Shown here: piece by piece, positions 14,917-21,099 of the stretch
Position numbering within the stretch: the first letter of the stretch is position 1
Layout: each line of letters begins with the position of its first letter
Source: JBCBZH01 sp039815415
Lineage (GTDB): Bacteria; Bacteroidota; Rhodothermia; Rhodothermales; Rubricoccaceae
Reading direction: 5' to 3'
Length of the DNA: 21,099 nt
Assembly: GCA_039815415.1 (NCBI GenBank)
Contig: JBCBZH010000040.1
Coordinates: 1 to 21,099, forward strand
The notes under the pieces: model-generated
Told to the model about the DNA's origin: nothing
Databases searched by the model: none
What the model saw: the letters and a program-made list of their open reading frames with translations, nothing else
Translations under genes and position numbers: made by a program

Positions 14917-17900
14917 TCGGGTAGCCCACCGGAGGGCGCTGGATGACGGGGAGTGCGTAATCAGGCCGAGCCCATTTGCGCTCCACCCCGGCGCCGCGCT
15001 GGGGCGTCGGCGAGCCGTAGCGCGAGTGCGTGGCGGCGATGGGGCGGCGGCGAGGGTTGTTCTTCGGCGGGCCGTCCAGCACCTCCATCTTGACGGCCAG
15101 CTCCTTGTAGGCAGGCGTGTCGCTGGCCGAGTCGACGGCGTTCGAGGTTAGGTAGTTGACCGCGTGCTCGGAGGAGGTCATTGGCATGTACAGCTCGCCA
15201 TCGCGCACCTGATCGCTGACGAGCACCTGTGCCTTCACCGCCCCGCGCCGCGAGATGAGGCGGACCCAGTCCCCCGTAGTAATGCCGCGCGCGGTCGCCA
15301 ACTCGTCCGAGACCTCCACGTAGGTCCCCGGAATGAGCTGGTTGAGACCTCGGGAACGGTGCGTCTGGTTGCCAACGTGGAAGTGTTCGAGGTTGCGGCC
15401 CGTGTTGAGGTGCAGGTCGTACTCGTCGTCTGGCGCCTCGCTCGGCTCACTCCACGGGACGGCATAGAACCTCGCCTTGCGGTCGGGGAAGTGGAAGCCG
15501 TCGGTGTAGAGCAGCGGCGTGTCGGTGCCATCCGCAGCGACCGGCCAGCAGAGGGACTGGTAGCCCTCGAGGCGCTCGTAGCTCACGCCCGCGAACATCG
15601 GCGTGGTGCGGGCGACCTCGTCCATGATCTCCGACGGGTGCCGGTAGCCCCAATCGTGCCCGAGGTGTCTCGCCAGCTCGGTGAGGATCTGCCAGTCCGG
15701 CCTCGAGCTGGCGAGCGGCAGCATGGCCTGATAGAGACGCTGGATGCGGCGCTCGGTGTTGGTGAACGTGCCGGTCTTCTCCAGGCTCGGGCTGGCGGCC
15801 AGCACCACGTCGGCGAACTGGGCGCTCTTGGAAAAGAAGATCTCCTGGACGGCAAAGAAGTCGAGCTTCGCCAGCGCGTCCTGGATGTAGTGCGCGTTGG
15901 CGTCCACCAGCGCGATCTCCTCGCCGACGAGGAACAGCGCCTTGAGCGTTCCCTCGTGGATGGCATCGATCATCTGCCGGTTGTTGAGGCCCTGTGTGGC
16001 ACTCAGCTCCACGCCCCACTCAGCCTCGAAGCGCCCCCGCGCCTCCGCGTCGCTCACCTTCTGGTAGCCCGGCAGGAACGTGTTGATGGAGCCGAAGTCC
16101 GAGCAGCCCTGCACGTTGTTGTGGCCCCGGAGCGGGTAGCCGCCGGTCCCCGGCTTGCCGTAGTTGCCTGTTGCGAGGAGCAGGTTTGAGATGGCCGTGC
16201 TGGTGTCCGAGCCCATTGCGTGCTGCGTGACGCCCATCGCCCAGAGCGCGCAGACGCTCGTCGCGCGGGCGATGCGCTCGGCGAGGCTCGCCAGCTCGTC
16301 GCGTGGGATGCCGGTTTTCTCCTCGGCGAACTCCAGCGTGAACGGCTCCAGGCTCTCCCGGAAGGCCGCCTCGTCGTTGACGTGTTCTTGGATGAACGCG
16401 TGGTCCTCCCAGCCCTGGTCGAAGATGTGGCGCGTGACGGCGTTGAGCCAGATGAGATCCGTGCCGGGTGTGGGGCGGATGAACACGTCAGCGCGCTGGG
16501 CCGTCAGGTGCGCGCGGATGTCGGCCACGACGTGCGTCTGCCCGCGCTTCTTCTGGGCCGCGCGGAGGTGAGCGGCCAGGACGGGGTGGCTCTGGTCCGT
16601 GTTGGTGCCCACCATCAGCACGAGGTCGGCGGCGCGGATGTCCTCCATCGTCCCGGCGTCGCCGCCGTAGCCGACGGTTCGGAACAGGCCCATCGTGGCG
16701 GGCGCCTGGCAGTAGCGGCTGCAGTTGTCGACGTTGTTGGTGCCGAACACGGCCCGCGCGAGCTTCTGGACGAGGTAGCTCTCCTCATTGGTCGCTTTGC
16801 TAGACGCGATGAACGCCACGGAGTCCGGCCCGTGCTCGTCGGCGATGGCACGCATCCGCCGGGCGACCGTCGCCAGCGCGTCGTCCCAGCTCGCCTCTAC
16901 GAAGGTCTCGCCGCCTCGACCATCGGGCTGGCGAAGGAGGGGCGTTCGGAGGCGGTCCTCGTGGTTGACGAAGTCCCACCCGAACTTGCCCTTGACGCAC
17001 GTCGAGATACCGTTGGCTGGACCGTCATGCGGCTCGACTTTGAGGATCTGGCGCTCGCGCGTCCACACGTCGAAGGAGCAGCCGACGCCGCAGTAGGTGC
17101 AGACGGTCTTGGTACGCGAGATGGACGCCTCACGCATCGCCGCCTCGGCATCGGAGATCGCCGCGATGGGCCGCGTCCCGGTGTACGGCTCGATGCTCTT
17201 GACGTAATCGACGGACGCCTCGAACAGATCCGGCTTGAGATCGGTGAAGTGGCCTGCCTGCCCGATCATGGTCTTCTCCATCAGCGCGTTGCACGGGCAG
17301 ACGGTCACGCAATGCCCGCAGCCCACGCAGGACGATTCGCCCGCCAGCGCGCCGCCGTCCCACAACACGCGTGGCACGTCCGCCTCCCAGTCGATGGAGA
17401 GGGTTTCGGTGACCTGCACCTCCTGGCACGCCTCCACGCACTTGCCGCAGGCGATGCACTGGTTCGGGTCGTAGCGATAGAAGGGGTGACTGTTGTCGAC
17501 GGCGTAGGGTGTGGCCTCGAACGGGTACCGCTGGTGCTCAATGTGGATGTGCTCCGTCGTGTTGTGGACGGGGCAGTCGCCGTTGTTTCGGTCGCAGACG
17601 GTGCAGTAGAGGTTGTGCGTCCCGAGGATCCGGTGAATGGCCTCCTCCCTTGAGCTGGCGGCCTCGGCGTGGTAGGTATCCACCACCAGACCGGCGCGGA
17701 CGGGCGTGGCGCAGGCCCTCGCCAACTCACCACCGACCTGCACAAAGCAGGCGTCGCATGTCTGGATGGGCCCGAGGGCGGGGTCGAAGCAGACGTGAGG
17801 CACAGAGTCGCCGCCGGGCGCGCCCGAGCTGGCGAGCGGCGTTCCGGCCTCCGTGTCGAGGCGGTCGAGCAGCGTCGCCAGCCACTCGCCGTCGCGGCCT

Positions 17901-17992
17901 GTCACCGTCCGCCCGTTGACCGTCAGCTCGACGGGCTGGCGAGTGGCCTCGGCGTCGAAGCCGTTAAGAGCCTGGGGAGCGATCCGGTCCAT
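14909..17992 (-). CDS. fdhA: Formate dehydrogenase-like molybdopterin oxidoreductase, catalytic subunit
   Basis: The 1027-aa protein has the NuoG-like fused architecture of cytoplasmic FDH alpha subunits. A [2Fe-2S] domain has Cys68, 79, 82 and 94; a His/Cys cluster uses HNLYCTVC with Cys130, 133 and 140; two [4Fe-4S] sets follow (Cys179/182/185/189 and 222/225/228/232). The molybdopterin part begins with Cys298, 301, 305 and 332. The molybdenum ligand position is Cys428 (codon TGC, not a selenocysteine TGA), in NVDNCSRYCQAP. The next residue is Gln429, where E. coli FdhF has the catalytic His141. The C-terminal dinucleotide-binding domain (about 890-1010) includes HLNTGRNLEHFHVGNQT. Expected reaction is formate to CO2 with electrons leaving through the clusters, but no NuoE/F-like diaphorase is adjacent. 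No signal peptide is seen. Confidence 0.93.
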   Translation of the reverse strand: MDRIAPQALNGFDAEATRQPVELTVNGRTVTGRDGEWLATLLDRLDTEAGTPLASSGAPGGDSVPHVCFDPALGPIQTCDACFVQVGGELARACATPVRAGLVVDTYHAEAASSREEAIHRILGTHNLYCTVCDRNNGDCPVHNTTEHIHIEHQRYPFEATPYAVDNSHPFYRYDPNQCIACGKCVEACQEVQVTETLSIDWEADVPRVLWDGGALAGESSCVGCGHCVTVCPCNALMEKTMIGQAGHFTDLKPDLFEASVDYVKSIEPYTGTRPIAAISDAEAAMREASISRTKTVCTYCGVGCSFDVWTRERQILKVEPHDGPANGISTCVKGKFGWDFVNHEDRLRTPLLRQPDGRGGETFVEASWDDALATVARRMRAIADEHGPDSVAFIASSKATNEESYLVQKLARAVFGTNNVDNCSRYCQAPATMGLFRTVGYGGDAGTMEDIRAADLVLMVGTNTDQSHPVLAAHLRAAQKKRGQTHVVADIRAHLTAQRADVFIRPTPGTDLIWLNAVTRHIFDQGWEDHAFIQEHVNDEAAFRESLEPFTLEFAEEKTGIPRDELASLAERIARATSVCALWAMGVTQHAMGSDTSTAISNLLLATGNYGKPGTGGYPLRGHNNVQGCSDFGSINTFLPGYQKVSDAEARGRFEAEWGVELSATQGLNNRQMIDAIHEGTLKALFLVGEEIALVDANAHYIQDALAKLDFFAVQEIFFSKSAQFADVVLAASPSLEKTGTFTNTERRIQRLYQAMLPLASSRPDWQILTELARHLGHDWGYRHPSEIMDEVARTTPMFAGVSYERLEGYQSLCWPVAADGTDTPLLYTDGFHFPDRKARFYAVPWSEPSEAPDDEYDLHLNTGRNLEHFHVGNQTHRSRGLNQLIPGTYVEVSDELATARGITTGDWVRLISRRGAVKAQVLVSDQVRDGELYMPMTSSEHAVNYLTSNAVDSASDTPAYKELAVKMEVLDGPPKNNPRRRPIAATHSRYGSPTPQRGAGVERKWARPDYALPVIQRPPVGYPNG

Positions 17993-18058
17993 GCGCGCGC
18001 GGAATGTGCGCAGGCAAGATGGGGGCGGAGCGCTTCCGCTTCAAGAGCGGCGTGGGAT

Positions 18059-18098
18059 TCGCCAGCTCGAGTGGACAGTGAGAGCCCTAGAGCTGGCG
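18059..18098. repeat. Iterated motif pair upstream of fdhA
   Basis: TCGCCAGCTCGAGTGGA (18059-18075) is identical to 5054-5070, and an inverted GAGCTGGCG copy follows at 18090-18098. The pair lies in the 119-base spacer between the toxin stop and the fdhA start, which also has a small CCGCT/AGCGG hairpin (about 18037-18051). Confidence 0.7.
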
Positions 18099-18111
18099 AT
18101 GTACGGGACCG

Positions 18112-18498
18112 TCAGGCCAGGGTCTGAACATGCTCGTAGTCCAGAATCTTACGATCCGACGTGACAAGGCGACACCCGAGGACTCGAGCCGTCGCCACCA
18201 GAATCTGGTCAGCCGGGTCCCGGTGGAACTCGCCTGGCAGGGCTGCAGAGTCGGCTGCAATCTCAGGCGACAACGCCACCAGCTCGACGCCGGGATAACG
18301 GAGAGCACGTGTCAGCCACTCGAGAACTGGACGATCCAGTTCGAGGCGTCCTTTCTCAACCAACTTCGCGACCTCCCAGCACGAGATCGTGCTCACGCCA
18401 ATTCGCTCCTCGGCGTTCAACTCACGCTCCTGATCCGCCGTGAGCTGATTTGACCCGTTGACCCACCAGATCCAGATGTGGGTATCGAGGACGATCAT
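18112..18498 (-). CDS. vapC: PIN-domain toxin of a VapBC-type system
   Basis: The 128-aa PIN-fold protein should be an RNase that cleaves tRNA or rRNA when freed from its antitoxin. The metal-binding acidic residues are visible: Asp5 (VLDTH), Glu42 (SCWEVAKL), Asp97 (DPADQILVATA) and Asp115 (LVTSDRKIL). Length is typical, and the WIWWVNG stretch near the N-terminus is common in the PIN subgroup paired with small antitoxins. The ATG overlaps the antitoxin stop by four bases (ATGA). The active site looks complete. The RNA target cannot be told from the sequence. Confidence 0.92.
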   Translation of the reverse strand: MIVLDTHIWIWWVNGSNQLTADQERELNAEERIGVSTISCWEVAKLVEKGRLELDRPVLEWLTRALRYPGVELVALSPEIAADSAALPGEFHRDPADQILVATARVLGCRLVTSDRKILDYEHVQTLA

Positions 18499-18716
18499 GC
18501 GGCGTCCCAGTCAGTCGTATCTGTCGTGGGCACGAACGGATCGTCGTACCGGCGAACACTCCCACGCAGCGGCGCCGGATCTGAAGATCGCTCGGTGGAG
18601 CGTCGGGGAAGCACGATCACCTCCACCTCCTCGCCTTCGGGAAAGGGCACGCCGTGGACGACAACGCTGCCATCGCCAGAAACGGTGGTGTCGGCTCGGT
18701 GGGCTTTCATGCTCAT
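18495..18716 (-). CDS. Antitoxin partner of the PIN-domain toxin
   Basis: The 73-aa protein lies directly before vapC and overlaps it by four bases, the standard antitoxin-first order. The N-terminal half has the strand pattern GSVVVHGVPFPEGEEVEVIVLPR (residues about 16-38), similar to small antitoxins of the AF2212/DUF104 or VapB kind. The C-terminal half (PLRGSVRRYDDPFVPTTD) is Pro/Asp-rich and probably disordered until it wraps the toxin. Family assignment is uncertain; the pairing is not. An alternative ATG two codons in (18710) is possible. A promoter candidate with an internal palindrome precedes it. Confidence 0.8.
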   Translation of the reverse strand: MSMKAHRADTTVSGDGSVVVHGVPFPEGEEVEVIVLPRRSTERSSDPAPLRGSVRRYDDPFVPTTDTTDWDAA

Positions 18717-18731
18717 TCGGGATGCGTGCGC

Positions 18732-18765
18732 TGAATCTACTGACCGTTGACCGTCAACTCGAACC
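18732..18765 (-). promoter_or_regulatory. Promoter and operator candidate for the toxin-antitoxin pair
   Basis: On the minus strand GGTTCG (18760-18765) is followed after 20 bases by TAGATTCA (18732-18739), which ends 15 bases before the antitoxin ATG. Between the boxes lies the inverted repeat GTTGAC-C-GTCAAC (18746-18758). A palindrome in the -33/-7 spacer is where an autoregulating antitoxin complex would block transcription. Confidence 0.5.
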
Positions 18766-18791
18766 GAAGGTCGGCGTCAGCCAACTGGCGA
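18758..18791 (-). repeat. Shared upstream element, copy 2
   Basis: CTCGAACCGAAGGTC (18758-18772) is identical to 5548-5562 and is followed by a related tail ending GCCAACTGGCGA. As in copy 1, it lies just upstream of a minus-strand gene and includes the -33 box. The lipoprotein hydrolase on the other strand starts 71 bases beyond it. Confidence 0.7.
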
Positions 18792-18862
18792 CATCGCAAT
18801 GCCCGCGGTCTAGTAGTCCGTTTGCATCAGGGCACGAGGCCGAGACCGCCGTAGTGTGCAGG

Positions 18863-19561
18863 ATGCGCATTCTCACCCTGCTTGCGGCAGCCCTCATGAT
18901 GAGCGGCTGCCTGTCCTCTCGCGCGGCGACCGAGCCGCGCGACCTCGTCGTGCTGGTTCATGGCATGGGCCGCTCGCCGCTCTCGATGGCGCCCCTTCAA
19001 ATCAGCCTGCAACGGGCGGGCTACCGTGTGCTCAACGTGGGCTACGACAGTCAGGAGCCCAGCATCGCTGAGATCGGAGCACAGCTCGGAAACGAGGTAG
19101 ACGCTGCGCTGGTAGAGGAGCCCGCCCCGCAGGTCCACTACGTCGGGCACAGCCTGGGGACGGTCGCCATCCGCTGGCACCTGATTCACGAGGATCCGCC
19201 GTCCACTGTGGGCCGAGCGGTGTTCCTGGCCCCGCCGAACCAGGGTGCACGGTCGGCCGACCGTCTGGCGCGATGGGTCGGATGGGCGCTTCCGCCAATC
19301 CGGGAGTTGGGCCGCACTGGCATCGCCTCGAATCTGGGACCGCCGCCAGGAGTGGACGTGGCCGTCATTGCGGGCGACCGCGATGGCAAGGTGACGGTCG
19401 CGGAGACGTGTCTGGAGGGCGCGGCCCACGCGGTTGTGCCGTCAACCCACACGTTCATCATGATGCGGCCTCGCGTGATGGGCATGGTCCAGTCATTCCT
19501 GGCGACCGGCGTGCTGCCCTCTGCCAATGCCGCGACCTGTGCAAACGATCTAGGTGCCTGA
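18863..19561 (+). CDS. Lipoprotein alpha/beta hydrolase (lipase/esterase-like)
   Basis: The 232-aa product starts at the ATG at 18863, which gives a lipoprotein signal with MSGC (Cys16). The fold shows the oxyanion stretch LVVLVHGMGRSP (about 28-39), the nucleophile elbow GHSLG (Ser97), an acid candidate in AGDRDGKV (Asp172 or Asp174) and the catalytic His in PSTHTF (His196). It should hydrolyse an ester or lipid in the periplasm or outer membrane; the substrate is unknown. The HGMGRSP...GHSLG spacing resembles short lipases and PGAP1-like hydrolases. It is a single gene, divergent from the toxin-antitoxin pair and convergent with the S41 peptidase, with a 20-bp palindrome after its stop codon. 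Confidence 0.9.
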   Translation: MRILTLLAAALMMSGCLSSRAATEPRDLVVLVHGMGRSPLSMAPLQISLQRAGYRVLNVGYDSQEPSIAEIGAQLGNEVDAALVEEPAPQVHYVGHSLGTVAIRWHLIHEDPPSTVGRAVFLAPPNQGARSADRLARWVGWALPPIRELGRTGIASNLGPPPGVDVAVIAGDRDGKVTVAETCLEGAAHAVVPSTHTFIMMRPRVMGMVQSFLATGVLPSANAATCANDLGA

Positions 19562-19567
19562 CCTTTG

Positions 19568-19587
19568 TCGCCAGCTCGAGCTGGCGA
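19568..19587. repeat. Perfect 20-bp palindrome after the hydrolase gene
   Basis: This is the longest intact copy of the iterated motif, TCGCCAGCTCGAGCTGGCGA, only six bases after the hydrolase stop and between two convergent genes. A degenerate GAGTTGGCG follows at 19615-19623. In RNA it would give a ten-pair stem with little loop, so a terminator role is possible in both directions but without a T-run. Confidence 0.75.
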
Positions 19588-19633
19588 TATCGTCCAACAG
19601 GAAGCTGGCCCATCGAGTTGGCGATGCGAGGAC

Positions 19634-21019
19634 TTATGAGCGACCGTGCAACCGCATCATCAGCTCGCGGACGGCCTCGAAGTGCCCATCGAGATCGCCC
19701 TCCGAGAACATGGCGAAGGGGGCCTCTGGTTGGATGCCTCGTCGCTCCCACAGCTCGCCCTCGGCGTCTTGGTAAACCTCATTGGACAGCGTCATCATCC
19801 AGCCGTTGGGGAGCACCTGGATGAGCACGTCTGAGAACGCGCCGCGCGTGGGGGCTCCAGCGTGTGTCACAGAGGGCAGTGCGCGCATGGACATCGTGAA
19901 CACCTCGGCAGCACTCGCGGTCACGTCGCTGGTGAGCACCACCACTGGCTTGAGGTAGCGCACCTCCGCCGGGACAACGTAGAACGACTGCTCTGCCCCT
20001 GAAGGCGCACCATGCGTCTCTTTCGTCAGCGCGAGCGTCGGCTCCGCTGCGAAGTGAGCCGCCACCGCCAGCGCCACCTCATCGTAGCCGCCCTGGTTGA
20101 AGGCCACGTCCACGATCATGGCGTCCGTGTCCGCGAGATCTCGGACCACCTGGGACAGAATCGTCTCCACCGCCTCAAGATCCTGGTTGAGCGTCGCGTC
20201 TTCGGCGAATGCCTCCATCCCGTTGATCGCCACGTAGCCGATGTCGCCAGCTCGTCCCCAGCGGACGCGCCCGTTCGAGCTGGCCTCCATCGGGCCGTCT
20301 AGCACCTCGGACTCCAGGCGTGCCCGGTTGCGCTGCACCCAGTCGTTCGAGAACGCACGGCGGGACTCGATCTCACCCTGCGTCTCGAAGGCCGCCTGCA
20401 GAGCTGCGTTGAGCTGGCGCGGCGGCTTGCCTCCCACCATCTCCGGCTCCCCATCCACGATCATCATCATGTTGAGGTGGCCGTCGTCCAGCCCATTGAC
20501 GAGCTGGAGGAGCGTGGCCTTTAGCTCGGCATCGGTGGTTGCATCTGTCACCGTGGGCGCCAGCTCGGCGTAGCGCGGGTGCCAGTCCACGCCGTGGAGA
20601 TCAAAGAAGGCGTAGTGCTGATCCATTACGGTCCAGAGGTAGTCGAACACCTCGCGGGGCGATTTGCCAGGCGGCGTTGCACAGACGTCCGGGATACCCG
20701 GAAGCGGATCGAACACGTACTGCGTCGAGTTCTCGGGGCGGAAGGCCAGACGAAGCGCGTCGCCCTCACGCGAAAAGACGTTGACCCATCCCGCCAGTTC
20801 GCCCTGCGTCTCTTCATTGGGCATGCAGCCCGCCGGGCTGGTGTCGAACACTGTGAAGCCATCCGCATCGATCTCGACGACCCATCCGTAGCCGCGCGAC
20901 TGCCACACGCCGTGGGCGGATTCGTGAAGGCTGTCGCCAGTGCGAAGGGACTGCCATGTCTGGGCAGGAGAAGCGGGAGCCATGAGGAAGACGAGCGAGA
21001 GAAGGAGAAGCGAGCGCAT
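19634..21019 (-). CDS. Exported S41 family peptidase (tail-specific/tricorn-like)
   Basis: The 461-aa protein begins with a signal peptide (MRSLLLLSLVFLMAPASPAQ) at the ATG at 21019; a TTG two codons upstream is less likely. After a beta-rich N-terminal part (about 20-115) comes the tricorn C1-like helical region with DYLWTVMDQHYAFFD and LDDGHLNM, whose His181 fits the catalytic His. The S41 core has IVDVAFNQGG (about 302-311) and the nucleophile region TSDVTASAAEVF (Ser369), with GAPTRGAFSD after it. No PDZ domain is evident. The usual CtpA lysine is not seen, consistent with the tricorn/IRBP-like branch that uses Ser-His. It probably degrades peptides or proteins in the periplasm. Two or three motif copies lie inside it. 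Confidence 0.92.
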   Translation of the reverse strand: MRSLLLLSLVFLMAPASPAQTWQSLRTGDSLHESAHGVWQSRGYGWVVEIDADGFTVFDTSPAGCMPNEETQGELAGWVNVFSREGDALRLAFRPENSTQYVFDPLPGIPDVCATPPGKSPREVFDYLWTVMDQHYAFFDLHGVDWHPRYAELAPTVTDATTDAELKATLLQLVNGLDDGHLNMMMIVDGEPEMVGGKPPRQLNAALQAAFETQGEIESRRAFSNDWVQRNRARLESEVLDGPMEASSNGRVRWGRAGDIGYVAINGMEAFAEDATLNQDLEAVETILSQVVRDLADTDAMIVDVAFNQGGYDEVALAVAAHFAAEPTLALTKETHGAPSGAEQSFYVVPAEVRYLKPVVVLTSDVTASAAEVFTMSMRALPSVTHAGAPTRGAFSDVLIQVLPNGWMMTLSNEVYQDAEGELWERRGIQPEAPFAMFSEGDLDGHFEAVRELMMRLHGRS

Positions 21020-21099
21020 GAGCAAACGAGCTGGTGAGGGGCAGGGCTACGAGAGGTCTCCTGGTGGGTTGTCGCAACTTTCGCCGCCTGAGCCTCGCA
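21020..21099. other. Right edge, upstream of the S41 gene
   Basis: These 80 bases precede the S41 peptidase start and should hold its promoter. I see no convincing -33/-7 pair on the minus strand and no other gene start before the window ends. Confidence 0.4.

Noticed and set aside
16706..16711. Selenocysteine at the FdhA active site
   Set aside because: The codon at the ligand position is TGC (Cys), so no UGA recoding or SECIS element is needed.
16220..17653. 477-codon plus-strand open frame
   Set aside because: It is antisense to the iron-sulfur and molybdenum domains of fdhA and shows no motif.
18821..18859. TTTG and TAGTGTGC as promoter of the lipoprotein hydrolase
   Set aside because: The gap between the boxes is 27 bases, too long for a -33/-7 pair.
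5054..19587. CRISPR array or REP-transposon interpretation of the repeats
   Set aside because: Copies are scattered with no regular spacing or unique spacers, and no transposase or Cas gene is present.

Overview
The window is GC-rich bacterial DNA, roughly 57-73% GC in the sample lines I counted. It probably comes from the Rhodothermota/Bacteroidota side of the tree, near Rubricoccaceae; that placement is inference, with no marker gene. Supporting signs are a giant two-component hybrid kinase with a periplasmic beta-propeller sensor, many lipoproteins and signal peptides, almost no Shine-Dalgarno sequences, and -7 boxes resembling the Bacteroidota TAnnTTTG type. Eighteen protein genes are called. 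There are no rRNA or tRNA genes, no CRISPR array and no insertion sequence.

Layout. 45-3569 (-): hybrid sensor kinase whose receiver domain stops early. 3758-5053 (+): S-adenosylhomocysteine hydrolase (ahcY), convergent with an FKBP-type lipoprotein isomerase (5150-5497, -) across a strong hairpin. 5585-7504 (-): a tightly overlapping set of TlpA-like thioredoxin lipoprotein, exported YidD-like protein and exported PGSGQ protein. 7693-10290 (-): secreted protein with two beta-sandwich domains, TPR repeats and a caspase domain with its His/Cys dyad. 10385-12288 (-): molybdenum enzyme maturation genes mobA, a DUF7009 gene and fdhD. 12305-14459: a lower-GC pair, an exported HExxH metallopeptidase (-) divergent from a ToxR/CadC-like membrane regulator (+). 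14443-17992 (-): DUF1641 protein and a large molybdenum/iron-sulfur formate-dehydrogenase-like catalytic subunit. 18112-18716 (-): VapBC-type toxin-antitoxin pair. 18863-19561 (+): lipoprotein alpha/beta hydrolase. 19634-21019 (-): exported S41 peptidase.

How they fit. The mobA, DUF7009, fdhD, DUF1641 and fdhA genes form one functional neighbourhood (cofactor guanylylation, sulfuration and the enzyme), interrupted by the metallopeptidase/regulator pair. Most other products act in the periplasm or envelope.

The most unusual feature is not a gene. The 9-mer CGCCAGCTC (or GAGCTGGCG) occurs about 33 times by hand count, in different reading frames inside genes and, between genes, as an 18-20 bp palindrome or as degenerate halves, often at gene ends. 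It is nearly absent from the lower-GC caspase gene and absent from the metallopeptidase/regulator pair. It behaves like a highly iterated genome motif, comparable in architecture to DNA uptake sequences or HIP1. A second find is a shared promoter-like element upstream of the FKBP gene and the antitoxin gene, with a palindromic operator candidate inside the latter.
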